13,718 nt of DNA, from assembly GCA_945787595.1 (NCBI GenBank), contig CALZJV010000109.1, forward strand, positions 1 to 13,718, given 5' to 3'. This DNA comes from an uncultured Desulfobacterales bacterium (GTDB lineage: Bacteria; Desulfobacterota; Desulfobacteria; Desulfobacterales; JAFDCJ01). The position numbers and the translations under genes are program-made. Positions 1-7,017 of this stretch are shown one piece after another (position 1 is the first letter of the stretch; the number at the start of each line of letters is the position of its first letter). The notes under the pieces are model-generated. The model saw only the letters and a program-made list of their open reading frames with translations. It was not told where the DNA came from and made no database searches.

Positions 1-154
1 ATGATGATTGACGAATTGTGGATGTCGCTCTCCGAGGCGTAGGCGCTACAACCCCTACGAGCCGGAGGCTTCGCTCTGCTATTTTTAGCAAATAAAATAT
101 AAAGAATTCCTTAATTCGACATTCGTCAATCGACCTTCGACATTTGTCAGGGTT

Positions 155-227
155 GAGTTTCTTTTTCGATTAGACCGGCCGTTTATTTTTGGTCCGGCGG
201 CTGGGCTGACACCTGATACCCGAAACC
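155..227 (-). repeat. Dispersed palindromic element, copy A (inverted)
   Basis: Read on the minus strand, this matches the element at 8017-8085: heptad units, a GCC-rich core with an imperfect GGCC hairpin, a GGTCTAATCG-type block, and a GAAACT end. The two copies share an exact 22-bp block (194-215 here, 8029-8050 there) in opposite orientation. The heptads on the plus strand are TGACACC, TGATACC and CGAAACC at 207-227. Confidence 0.7.
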
Positions 228-276
228 TTGAACAGATTTGATCTATGGCAGAGCCGATCACCTCTGACCTGGCCCT

Positions 277-305
277 GAAGACCAGGTTTTCGATATTGAA
301 TAAAA
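277..305 (+). repeat. 29-bp direct repeat, copy 1
   Basis: Identical over 29 bp to 4889-4917. It starts GAAGACCAGG and ends TTGAATAAAA. The two copies lie either side of the M20, amidohydrolase and solute-binding protein genes. No coding role is apparent. Confidence 0.8.
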
Positions 306-352
306 CGAAGATTTTCCAGTTTAATGCATGAATTAATCGTAATAAATGAAGG

Positions 353-426
353 TTCCCCGCAGGACAGCTGACGGGGTATCGGGCTATAGGTATAATGTCC
401 ATTATATCGCAGCAAGCTGCGGGGAA
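353..426. repeat. Long-loop inverted repeat with an inner hairpin
   Basis: TTCCCCGCAG at 353-362 is the exact reverse complement of CTGCGGGGAA at 417-426. The right arm overlaps a compact hairpin CGCAGC-AA-GCTGCG at 407-420. The arrangement looks like a short palindrome split by about 45 bp of other sequence. It lies downstream of the M20 gene (minus strand), but no T-run marks it as a terminator. Confidence 0.45.
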
Positions 427-465
427 TTAGACCCTAAAAAAATTGTCTGTGTCTGTCCGTGTGGG

Positions 466-508
466 TCTGCCTGCCCAATGAAATCTCTGTTGCCCTTATT
501 TCATCGGG
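466..508 (-). repeat. 43-bp inverted repeat partner of 4938-4980
   Basis: The reverse complement of this stretch matches 4938-4980 at 41 of 43 positions, the two differences being adjacent in the middle. It lies just downstream of the M20 stop codon. With its partner it brackets the first three genes. Confidence 0.75.
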
Positions 509-521
509 GTGGCTAATTAAA

Positions 522-1685
522 TCAACCCAGCAAATCCAAGGCAGTGCGGCAATGAACTTCAACGCCAAGTGAAAGTATATCCTCGTTAAAGTCAAAGCGT
601 GGATTATGGACCGGCACAAACGCTTCACGTCCGACGCCGAGAGCATAAAAGCAGCCCTTGGTTTGCTGGAGAAAATAGGACATGTCTTCTCCACCCATTG
701 TACGTTCAGGTTCAACGACGTTTTCTTCCCCGACGACTTTTTGGGCGCATCGCCGGACCACCTCAGCCATCGAGTCGTCATTGATGGTCGGTGGGTACCC
801 CTTGGCAAACGCCAACTCAAACTCCGCTCCCATTGATTCGCATACGCCACGCACTATTTTTTCGAGGCGCTCTGCCCAGGAGTTCCAGATATCAAGATTA
901 AATGTTCGGGTGGTCCCGCTCAATTTAGCCTCACCAGGAATGATATTAAAAGCCGTTCCCGCATGAAACATACCGACGGTGACCACGGCGGGCTCCTGGG
1001 GATTCATGTGCCGACTGGATATGCGCTGCAGGGCATTGACCACCTGGGTGCCCACTTCCAGCGAGTCAATGCACAAATGCGGCATAGCGCCATGCCCGCC
1101 TCGACCGATAATCTTGATATCGAAGCGATCCATGGCCGCCATAAACGGACCGGATCGCACTCCGATGGTGCCCCCTGGAATTTCCGGCCAAACATGGCAG
1201 CCGATGGAATAGTCGACTTTGGGATTATCCAGGACGCCTTCATCAATCATGGGCTTGGCCCCTCCGGGTCCCTCCTCGGCAGGTTGAAAAACAAATTTAA
1301 TCGTTCCGTTGAGCTCGTCCTTGATCTGGTTCAATACGCTTGCAGTCACCAGCGCCATCGCTACGTGCGCGTCATGGCCGCAGGCGTGCATCACCCCTGG
1401 ATGGGTGGAGGCAAATGGCAGACCGGTCTCTTCCGTCAGTGGAAGGGCATCCATGTCGGCCCGGATCAACAGTGTCGGTCCGGGCCGATCCGTTTTTAAC
1501 AAACCCACAACCCCATAGGTGGCGATTCCCGATTGAATTTCCAGTCCCTCTTTGCTTAAATATTCTGCCACATAGGCAGATGTCTTCTTTTCCGTATATG
1601 CGGTTTCCGGAATTCGATGCAGATCTCGACGGGTATTAATGACCAATTCTTTGTGTTCACTGACCAGTTGACGGATATCCATCAT
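522..1685 (-). CDS. M20 family metallo-amidohydrolase (M20D-like)
   Basis: Zinc-type hydrolase of the M20D (hippurate hydrolase / N-acyl-amino-acid amidohydrolase / IAA-amide hydrolase) group, expected to cleave N-acyl or peptide bonds in the cytoplasm. With the start at 1685 the protein has 387 residues, normal for the family. Visible motifs: RADMDALP at 75-82, the metal site HACGHDAH at 100-107 (C102, H104), QPAEEGPGG at 134-142 (E137/E138), H164, MGGEDMSYF with E333, and HNPRFDFNED with H360. A longer frame reaches 1724, but an AGGAG box lies 5 bp before the ATG at 1685, with an in-frame ATG also at 1682. No signal peptide. It is divergent from the prolidase-like gene and the peptide-importer genes, which suggests it processes an imported substrate. 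The exact substrate (acyl-amino acid, dipeptide or amino-acid amide) cannot be told from sequence. Confidence 0.93.
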   Translation of the reverse strand: MMDIRQLVSEHKELVINTRRDLHRIPETAYTEKKTSAYVAEYLSKEGLEIQSGIATYGVVGLLKTDRPGPTLLIRADMDALPLTEETGLPFASTHPGVMHACGHDAHVAMALVTASVLNQIKDELNGTIKFVFQPAEEGPGGAKPMIDEGVLDNPKVDYSIGCHVWPEIPGGTIGVRSGPFMAAMDRFDIKIIGRGGHGAMPHLCIDSLEVGTQVVNALQRISSRHMNPQEPAVVTVGMFHAGTAFNIIPGEAKLSGTTRTFNLDIWNSWAERLEKIVRGVCESMGAEFELAFAKGYPPTINDDSMAEVVRRCAQKVVGEENVVEPERTMGGEDMSYFLQQTKGCFYALGVGREAFVPVHNPRFDFNEDILSLGVEVHCRTALDLLG

Positions 1686-1765
1686 AACAACTCCTCTTGC
1701 AATTAAAGGCTTAATTTGTAACAAACCACTTCAGACAAGCTTGTTTCCAGCATGTAAATTAGCTG

Positions 1766-1795
1766 AATATGGCACATTTGCACACTTTGTATCAA
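1766..1795 (-). promoter_or_regulatory. Possible promoter for the M20 gene
   Basis: On the minus strand TTGATA (1795-1790) and CATATT (1771-1766) are separated by 18 bp, about 80 bp upstream of the start. Matches to the -35 and -10 consensus are partial. A perfect 10-bp palindrome ACAAGCTTGT lies just downstream at 1735-1744. Weak evidence. Confidence 0.3.
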
Positions 1796-1872
1796 TGAAA
1801 AAAAGAAGAAAACAGTTGACAATTCGCCTCATTTGACCGCAACATCCCTCACACGAAAAATTCGGATAGCGC

Positions 1873-1878
1873 TATAAT
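1873..1878 (+). promoter_or_regulatory. Consensus -10 box for the amidohydrolase gene
   Basis: TATAAT is a perfect sigma-70 -10 hexamer about 95 bp upstream of the start at 1974. No good -35 lies 16-18 bp upstream (the position reads CACACG), so the promoter may be weak or activator-dependent. TTGACA at 1816-1821 is too far away to pair with it. Confidence 0.4.
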
Positions 1879-1883
1879 GAAAG

Positions 1884-1920
1884 TATTACCCAAATTGAGT
1901 ATCGTTCAATTAGGGTATTA
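1884..1920. promoter_or_regulatory. Operator-like inverted repeat
   Basis: The half-sites TATTACCCAAATTGAG (1884-1899) and TTCAATTAGGGTATTA (1905-1920) are reverse complements at 13 of 16 positions, around a 5-bp centre. The repeat starts 6 bp after the TATAAT box, so it would cover the transcription start. This position suits a repressor operator, or a hairpin at the 5' end of the transcript. No regulator gene is adjacent, so the binding protein is unknown. Confidence 0.45.
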
Positions 1921-1973
1921 GAATAAAGATTTCAAGAAAGCATTTGCACGTTCGCATTTTCAGGGAGTTTAAG

Positions 1974-3176
1974 ATGACGGTAGCTTTTATGGATGGTCGG
2001 GTTATTGTGGGTGACGGCCGCATACTTGATCACGCAACGGTTCTGGTGAAAGACGGAAAAATTCTGAAAATAGCGCAAAACAGCATGAACATTCCGAAAG
2101 ATACCCAAACAATACCTTTAGACGGTCAAACTCTTCTGCCTGGCTTCATTGATGCCCACATCCACATCTGTATGGACGGAAGCCCGGATCCTGTGGCTGC
2201 CGGATTGACTGAGTCACCAACAATTACAACACTGAAGGCAGCCGAGTCTGCCCGACGCACGCTGATGGCAGGCGTTACTACCGTCAGAGATATGGGCGGC
2301 AAAGACGGCATTGACTTTGGTCTGAGGCAGGCAATCGATTCCGGGTTGATACCCGGTCCCAGAATGCTGATCAGCGGCCGGTTAATCTGCATGACCGGCG
2401 GGCACGGCTGGCAAGTTGGTCTGGAAGCCAATGGCCCTGATGAGGTCAGGAAAGCCGCTCGCGAACAGATCAAAGCCGGGGTCGATATTGTAAAGCTTAT
2501 GGCCACCGGGGGTGTTTTAACCCCTGCGGTTGAACCAGGCAGTGAACAGCTCACTGAAGAGGAGCTTCGTGCGGGCGTTGAAGAGGCTCACAAGGCCGGC
2601 AAAAAAACAGCGACCCACGCCATGGGAACCCGGGGGATACAGAACGCCCTGCGCGCCGGAATCGACAGCATCGAGCACGGCGTTTACCTGGATGACGAAA
2701 CCGTTTCGATGATGATGGAGCGGAATATTCCCCTTATCCCAACCATTTCAGCCCTTTATAACATTGAAACCAAAGGGACTGAAGCTGGAATTCCAGCTTT
2801 TGCGGTGGAAAAAACACTGAAGGTCAAACCTTTCCACATAGAAAGCATTCGCATGGCCAGGGAGGCAGGCGTTTTGGTTGCCGCCGGAACGGATGCCGGC
2901 ACACCATTTAATCTGCACGGTGAAAATCTGGGTGAAATTAAATTGCTGGTGGATTATGGTGGATTTTCTCCCATGGGCGCCATTATGGCCGGCACCTGTA
3001 TCGCAGCCCGGGTTTTGGGACTGGAAAAGGAACTGGGCACCGTGGAAGAGGGAAAAGTTGCCGATTTGGTGCTGGTTGAGGGAAATCCACTGGATAATAT
3101 CGATGTTTTGCTGAACCAGGAATCCATTTGCCTGGTCATGCAAGGGGGAAAAATCGTAAAAGGGGATATTTCTTAA
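1974..3176 (+). CDS. Prolidase-like metal-dependent amidohydrolase
   Basis: Member of the amidohydrolase superfamily, in the branch containing imidazolonepropionase-like proteins and the Xaa-Lys/Arg carboxypeptidase 'prolidases'. The 400-residue length fits. The TIM-barrel metal ligands are visible: FIDAHIH (H62, H64), the lysine expected to be carboxylated in VKLMATGG (K174), H215 in THAMGTRG, H235 in IEHGVYLD, and D307 in AAGTDAGTP. The C-terminal beta-sandwich segment GKVADLVLVEGNPL is also typical. An upstream in-frame ATG at 1944 exists, but AGGGAG lies 7 bp before the ATG at 1974. No signal peptide, so cytoplasmic. It is followed after 31 bp by the binding-protein gene and is probably co-transcribed with it. 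Dipeptide or N-acyl-amino-acid hydrolysis is the best inference; a different small cyclic amide cannot be excluded. Confidence 0.88.
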   Translation: MTVAFMDGRVIVGDGRILDHATVLVKDGKILKIAQNSMNIPKDTQTIPLDGQTLLPGFIDAHIHICMDGSPDPVAAGLTESPTITTLKAAESARRTLMAGVTTVRDMGGKDGIDFGLRQAIDSGLIPGPRMLISGRLICMTGGHGWQVGLEANGPDEVRKAAREQIKAGVDIVKLMATGGVLTPAVEPGSEQLTEEELRAGVEEAHKAGKKTATHAMGTRGIQNALRAGIDSIEHGVYLDDETVSMMMERNIPLIPTISALYNIETKGTEAGIPAFAVEKTLKVKPFHIESIRMAREAGVLVAAGTDAGTPFNLHGENLGEIKLLVDYGGFSPMGAIMAGTCIAARVLGLEKELGTVEEGKVADLVLVEGNPLDNIDVLLNQESICLVMQGGKIVKGDIS

Positions 3177-3194
3177 TCATTAACTTTTAACAAT

Positions 3195-3201
3195 AAGGAG
3201 G
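3195..3201 (+). promoter_or_regulatory. Strong ribosome binding site of the binding-protein gene
   Basis: AAGGAGG is a perfect Shine-Dalgarno core, 6 bp before the ATG at 3208. It is much stronger than the sites of the neighbouring genes. This fits the usual need for more binding protein than membrane components. Confidence 0.75.
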
Positions 3202-3207
3202 AGGAGA

Positions 3208-4767
3208 ATGAAAAGAACCAATTCATGTTTCGGAAACCTGTTGTTTGTATTCATGCTCATGGCAGCGCTGGCATTAAGCTTCACCCCTATCGAAGCCCGC
3301 GCCGACATCAAGGAAATTATCATCGGAGTCGGAGTAGATGCCGATACGCTAAACCCTCAGGAACAGACCACAACTCTGTTTCAAAACTGGTGCGATTTAA
3401 TCTACGGCAATTTTGTCTATCAAGACCCGGAAGGCAAACTCCACCCTCGCCTGGCAACCAGTATGGATGTATCGGATGACGGTCTCACCTGGACCCTCCA
3501 CCTGCGCAAAGGCGTCAAATTCTCTGACGGGACCGCTTTTAATGCCGACGCCGTCAAGTTGACCTGGGATCGCATTCTGGATCCGAAAATGCGGGTGCCG
3601 CTGCGGTTTGCCCTCGGCATGGTGAAAGAGTGTGCGAAAATAGACGATCATACCGTGGCGCTAAAACTCAAATACCCATTTGCGCCCCTGGGACCGACCC
3701 TTTCCATGTCGCTGGCCTCTCCCATCAGCCCGGCAGCCCTGGAAAAATACGGTGAAGATGTGCGCCAGAATCCAGTGGGCGCCGGGCCTTACGTTCTGAA
3801 AGAATGGGTCAAAGGGGACCGCGTCGTGATGGTTCGCAACGAAAATTACTGGGGGGAAAAGCCGACCGTGGCCAAAATTACATGGAAGGTTGTTCCTGAA
3901 GCCGCCACACGCGAAGCCATGCTGAGAGCCGGTCAGATCCAGATTTGCTATAAGCCTTTGCCATCCAATGTCGCCGCCCTCCAGGCCGATTCGAACATCA
4001 CCGTGGAAATGCCCCTTGACACCCGAACCATCTTCATGGGGCTAAATTGCCAGAAAGGGGTGACGACCGATAAAAAAGTCCGCCTGGCATTCAACTATGC
4101 CGTGGATAAAAAGGCGATCGTCAAAAAGATCCTGTTCGGCACAGCCGAGCCCATGGTCGGGCCGGTTTCGCCGAAAGTGTTTGGTCACTTTAAAATGGAC
4201 CAACAGTATGACTACAATCCGGAAAAAGCCAAACAGCTCCTGAAAGAAGCCAACTTCGATTTTTCCAAGACAATTCAGATGCGCACGCCCAACGGACGTT
4301 ATCTGTTTGACAAACAGGTTTCCGAGGCGATCCAGGCCTATCTGCAAGCCATCGGTGTCAAAGCCGAGCTGCGCACCTATGACTGGCCGACTTATGTGGC
4401 CGGACTGCTGAAACCCCTTGAAGAAACAGAGCTCGAAGTCTTTTTGTTGGGCTGGGGTCCGCTCATCCTGGATGCAGACATGGGCCTCTATGGCCAGTTC
4501 ACCTGCGAAGTAAATCCCCCCAAAGGACTGGGATCGGCTTTCTACTGCAATCCGGAGTACGACAAAGTCATGAAAGCCTCCCGCGAAGAGCAGGATTCGC
4601 AAAAGCGGTTGGCACTTCTCAAACAGGCGTCTGAGATTGTCTGGGCCGACAGTCCCTGGATTTGGCTGCATGTGGAAAAATTTGTGATTGCCTACTCGAG
4701 CAAAATCAAGGGGATGGTGGTAACGCCTACCGAAAAATTCTATCCGCATTACATCACGATGCAGTAA
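3208..4767 (+). CDS. ABC transporter solute-binding protein, family 5 (DppA/OppA type)
   Basis: Periplasmic receptor that delivers a peptide-like ligand to the importer encoded downstream. The 519-residue precursor has a classic signal peptide: positive start (KR), hydrophobic stretch at about 11-25, and a likely cleavage after ARA near residue 32. There is no lipobox. Family 5 signatures are visible: the block from DGLTWTLHLRKGVKFSDGTAF (91-111) and NPVGAGPYVLKEW (188-200), followed by the usual second lobe. The start has a perfect Shine-Dalgarno site. The gene ends 16 bp before a GC-rich hairpin, so part of its transcription probably stops there. Family 5 also binds nickel chelates, opines, glutathione and oligosaccharides. 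Two hydrolases next door favour a peptide or acyl-amino acid, but the ligand is not determined. Confidence 0.92.
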   Translation: MKRTNSCFGNLLFVFMLMAALALSFTPIEARADIKEIIIGVGVDADTLNPQEQTTTLFQNWCDLIYGNFVYQDPEGKLHPRLATSMDVSDDGLTWTLHLRKGVKFSDGTAFNADAVKLTWDRILDPKMRVPLRFALGMVKECAKIDDHTVALKLKYPFAPLGPTLSMSLASPISPAALEKYGEDVRQNPVGAGPYVLKEWVKGDRVVMVRNENYWGEKPTVAKITWKVVPEAATREAMLRAGQIQICYKPLPSNVAALQADSNITVEMPLDTRTIFMGLNCQKGVTTDKKVRLAFNYAVDKKAIVKKILFGTAEPMVGPVSPKVFGHFKMDQQYDYNPEKAKQLLKEANFDFSKTIQMRTPNGRYLFDKQVSEAIQAYLQAIGVKAELRTYDWPTYVAGLLKPLEETELEVFLLGWGPLILDADMGLYGQFTCEVNPPKGLGSAFYCNPEYDKVMKASREEQDSQKRLALLKQASEIVWADSPWIWLHVEKFVIAYSSKIKGMVVTPTEKFYPHYITMQ

Positions 4768-4783
4768 TCTAAACTCAAGAACC

Positions 4784-4813
4784 GGAGCCGGGGTATTCAG
4801 CTGCCCCGGCTCC
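4784..4813 (+). terminator. Terminator-like hairpin after the binding-protein gene
   Basis: GGAGCCGGGG (4784-4793) and CCCCGGCTCC (4804-4813) form a perfect 10-bp GC-rich stem with a 10-nt loop, followed by TTATTTC. The T-tract is short, so termination may be partial. It could let some transcription continue to the permeases while keeping the binding-protein mRNA more abundant. Confidence 0.65.
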
Positions 4814-4888
4814 TTATTTCGCAGCGGAACTATAACAGCAGTAAAGATCCGGGTCCAGCTTCCGGCCCGTAGGCCTACAGCCCGGAGG

Positions 4889-4917
4889 GAAGACCAGGTT
4901 TTCGATATTGAATAAAA
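4889..4917 (+). repeat. 29-bp direct repeat, copy 2
   Basis: Exact match to 277-305 over 29 bp, in the same orientation. The flanking sequences differ on both sides. Confidence 0.8.
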
Positions 4918-4937
4918 TTAAAAGCTTTTTTCACCGA

Positions 4938-4980
4938 CCCGATGAAATAAGTACAACAGAGATTTCATTGGGCAGGCAGA
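4938..4980 (+). repeat. 43-bp inverted repeat partner of 466-508
   Basis: Matches the reverse complement of 466-508 at 41 of 43 positions. It lies 20 bp after the 29-bp repeat. At the left end the same two repeats are 160 bp apart, with one of them flipped, so the two sites share pieces but not their arrangement. Confidence 0.75.
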
Positions 4981-5008
4981 GCCGCAAAGTGCGCAGAGAG
5001 TTTTTATC

Positions 5009-5042
5009 TTATGTTTGCCGTTGAGAGGACGGTAAACATAAA
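5009..5042. repeat. Hairpin with 13-bp stem
   Basis: TTATGTTTGCCGT and ACGGTAAACATAA pair over 13 positions with one G-T wobble and a short loop. It is not followed by a T-run on the plus strand. It is probably part of an intergenic repeat rather than a terminator. Confidence 0.5.
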
Positions 5043-5128
5043 GGACAATCCGCCTCAAAGGTAAGGAATTACTTATGCGTGACGGATTGAAATTAGCACG
5101 CGATGCTATTGCCCGAAGGGTGTGTGTT

Positions 5129-5161
5129 TTTAACTTTCTGCCCTCTCAGCAGAAAGTTAAA
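5129..5161. repeat. Perfect 13-bp stem hairpin upstream of dppB
   Basis: TTTAACTTTCTGC (5129-5141) and GCAGAAAGTTAAA (5149-5161) are exact reverse complements with a 7-nt loop. It lies about 90 bp before dppB. It could affect read-through or mRNA stability, or be the core of a mobile palindromic repeat. Confidence 0.6.
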
Positions 5162-5249
5162 GAAAAGTTCCTCTGCGATCTTTGCGACTCGAGCGAAGCG
5201 GGCGGTGAATCCATGTCTAAACAATAATGAACTTATCAATAAATCCAAC

Positions 5250-6170
5250 ATGTTAAACTATGTCCTGAAACGATTGTTCTCCACCATTCCGGTTCTCATC
5301 GGGATATCGCTGCTGCTTTTCTTCATGCTGCGCATGCTGCCTGGTGATCCCGCCCAGGTTCTGGCAGGACAAATGGCCTCACCGCAAGAGATTGAAAACA
5401 TCCGGCATCAGCTCGGACTGGATCGTCCGATCCACCTTCAATACATCTCTTTTCTCGGGCGCTTGGCCAAGTTGGATCTGGGCCGTTCAGCCCGAACCCA
5501 GAATCCGGTCATTGAAGAAATCTGGGCGCGCTTACCGAATACCATGCTGCTGGCGGTCATCGCCATTGCCCTTGCCTGCATTTTCGGAATCCCGGCCGGC
5601 ATCATTTCTGCAGTCAAACCCTACAGCTGGATCGACTATTTCGTGTCCATGTCCGCCCTTTTCGGCCTTTCAATGCCCGTATTCTGGCTGGGCTTGATGC
5701 TGGTGGTCGTATTTTCAATCGTTCTGAAATGGTTGCCCGCCGGGGGAACCGGCAGCTGGCAACATGTCGTTTTACCTTCGGTTACCCTGGCGGCCTTTGT
5801 CGTTGCGTTTATTGCCCGCATGACCCGCTCTACCATGCTGGAAACACTTTCCCAGGATTTTACGACAACAGCCCGGTCAAAGGGACTCCGGGAGAGGGTA
5901 GTTATCATAAAACATGCGCTCAAAAATGCGCTGATCCCGATCATCACAGTGGTCGGTCTTCAGTTTGGGTTGCTACTGGGCGGAGCTGTCTTGACCGAAA
6001 CGGTTTTTGCCTGGCCCGGTTTGGGTCGTCTCATCGTAGATTCTATTCTGGCGCGGGATTACCCCATGATTCAGGGAGCGATTCTCATATTCGGATTGCT
6101 TTACATCCTTGTTAATTTGGTCGTTGATCTCCTTTACGCCCTGGTGGACCCGAGGATCCGCTATGACTGA
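5250..6170 (+). CDS. dppB: ABC transporter permease, DppB type
   Basis: First of two inner-membrane permeases of a peptide/nickel-type importer. From the ATG at 5250 the protein has 306 residues and starts MLNYVLKRLFSTIPVLIG, the usual start of DppB/OppB/NikB proteins. Hydrophobic segments appear near residues 12-28, 98-122, 130-160, 172-192, 228-250 and 275-300. The EAA loop that docks to the ATPase is at about 205-230 (TTARSKGLRERVVIIKHALKNALIP), and the C-terminus VDPRIRYD is typical. An in-frame start at 5103 would add 49 residues encoded by repeat and hairpin DNA, so it is rejected. No Shine-Dalgarno site is visible before 5250. It overlaps dppC by 8 bp (ATGACTGA). Confidence 0.92.
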   Translation: MLNYVLKRLFSTIPVLIGISLLLFFMLRMLPGDPAQVLAGQMASPQEIENIRHQLGLDRPIHLQYISFLGRLAKLDLGRSARTQNPVIEEIWARLPNTMLLAVIAIALACIFGIPAGIISAVKPYSWIDYFVSMSALFGLSMPVFWLGLMLVVVFSIVLKWLPAGGTGSWQHVVLPSVTLAAFVVAFIARMTRSTMLETLSQDFTTTARSKGLRERVVIIKHALKNALIPIITVVGLQFGLLLGGAVLTETVFAWPGLGRLIVDSILARDYPMIQGAILIFGLLYILVNLVVDLLYALVDPRIRYD

Positions 6171-7017
6171 TGGCGTCGATAGTCCACTGCAGCGCAAATG
6201 GGCCAAACTCAGGCGCAACAAAGCCGCTTTGTTTGGTGGTATTCTGATTATAATATACCTGACGAGCGCCCTGTTTGCACCGATCCTATTCAGGGGAAAT
6301 CCGTCCGCGCCCAACCTGATGATTTCACTGGAATCTCCCTCGGTCGATCAGCTTCTGGGTACCGATGAGCTGGGCCGCTCGATCCTAGGACGCATTATTT
6401 ATGGTTCGCGGATATCCCTGCTGATTGCCGTGGGTGTGGTTGCCGTCGGCATGATTATCGGCATTCCCTTGGGTCTGGTATCCGGATACTATCGAGGCAA
6501 TGTCGACTTCATCATCCAGCGCGCCACGGATACCATGCTGGCGTTTCCGGGTTTTTTGCTGGCCCTGGCCCTTGTGGCCGTATTGGGGGTGGGGCTTAAA
6601 AACACGGTGATATCGATTGGCATTAGCATGATTCCTTTGTATATTCGGCTAGTTCGGGGCTGTGTCTTATCAGTAAGAGAAGAAGTTTACGTGGAAGCAG
6701 CCAGGGCGGTCGGCACGCGGGATGTGATGATTTTGATCAGACATATCCTGCCTAACGTTATGGTTCCGATCACCGTCCAAACAAGTTTGAGCATGGGTAC
6801 CGCGATTCTATTTGCCGCCGGTCTGGGCTTTCTCGGCATCGGTGTGCAACCGCCCACACCTGAATGGGGCTCAATGCTCGGTTCCGCCCGGTCATATCTT
6901 TTCCATGCACCCCATGTAGCAACCTTTCCCGGTATCGCCATCTTCCTGGCGGTGCTAAGCTTTAACCTTCTGGGAGACGGTCTGCGCGATGCCCTCGACC
7001 CGAGGTTTAAGATATGA
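6163..7017 (+). CDS. dppC: ABC transporter permease, DppC type
   Basis: Second permease of the importer, 284 residues. Family features: an N-terminal [11 protein letters not shown] segment before the first membrane helix (about 21-44), [20 protein letters not shown] at 64-83, an EAA loop at about 178-200 ([20 protein letters not shown]), and the ending [16 protein letters not shown] start at 6109 is possible in frame but would lie inside dppB. The ATG at 6163 has GAGG 7 bp upstream and gives the usual short overlap. It overlaps the next gene by 4 bp (ATGA), so permeases and ATPase are translationally coupled. Confidence 0.93.
   Translation: MTDGVDSPLQRKWAKLRRNKAALFGGILIIIYLTSALFAPILFRGNPSAPNLMISLESPSVDQLLGTDELGRSILGRIIYGSRISLLIAVGVVAVGMIIGIPLGLVSGYYRGNVDFIIQRATDTMLAFPGFLLALALVAVLGVGLKNTVISIGISMIPLYIRLVRGCVLSVREEVYVEAARAVGTRDVMILIRHILPNVMVPITVQTSLSMGTAILFAAGLGFLGIGVQPPTPEWGSMLGSARSYLFHAPHVATFPGIAIFLAVLSFNLLGDGLRDALDPRFKI

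Larger units (their letters stand above)
1..521. other. Repeat-rich region without a supported gene
   Basis: No convincing coding sequence is visible. Reading frame 1 is open from the edge to a TAG at 40-42, so the tail of a gene running in from the left is possible but unprovable. Longer open frames on the minus strand run through DNA that recurs elsewhere in the window (155-227, 277-305, 466-508) and have no ribosome site, so I treat them as chance. The stretch also holds two near-identical 14-mers, TTCGACATTCGTCA at 115-128 and a 13/14 match at 136-149. Confidence 0.6.
4768..5249. other. Repeat-rich gap between binding protein and permeases
   Basis: This 482-bp gap holds no supported gene. 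In order: the terminator-like hairpin (4784-4813), a small GTAGGCCTAC palindrome (4869-4878), copy 2 of the 29-bp repeat (4889-4917), the 43-bp inverted-repeat partner (4938-4980), a 13-bp-stem hairpin (5009-5042), and a perfect 13-bp-stem hairpin (5129-5161). The in-frame extension upstream of dppB runs through the last hairpin and is not considered coding. Confidence 0.7.

Noticed and set aside
85..402. Minus-strand open frame of 105 codons near the left edge
   Set aside because: It runs through the palindromic element at 155-227 and the 29-bp repeat, has no ribosome site, and its translation shows no recognisable family.
963..1499. Plus-strand open frame of 178 codons
   Set aside because: Lies wholly opposite the M20 gene; no family features, and the M20 reading explains the sequence.
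1769..1785. Possible sigma-54 promoter (TGGCAC followed by TTGCA)
   Set aside because: The GG and GC elements are 9 bp apart instead of the required 12.
1816..1878. TTGACA at 1816-1821 as the -35 partner of TATAAT at 1873
   Set aside because: The 51-bp separation is far outside the 16-19 bp range.
4042..4749. Minus-strand open frame of 235 codons
   Set aside because: Antisense shadow of the solute-binding protein gene, which has clear family motifs in the plus frame.
5103..5249. 49-residue N-terminal extension of DppB
   Set aside because: Encoded by repeat DNA including a perfect hairpin. Homologous permeases begin at the MLNYVLKR-type sequence.
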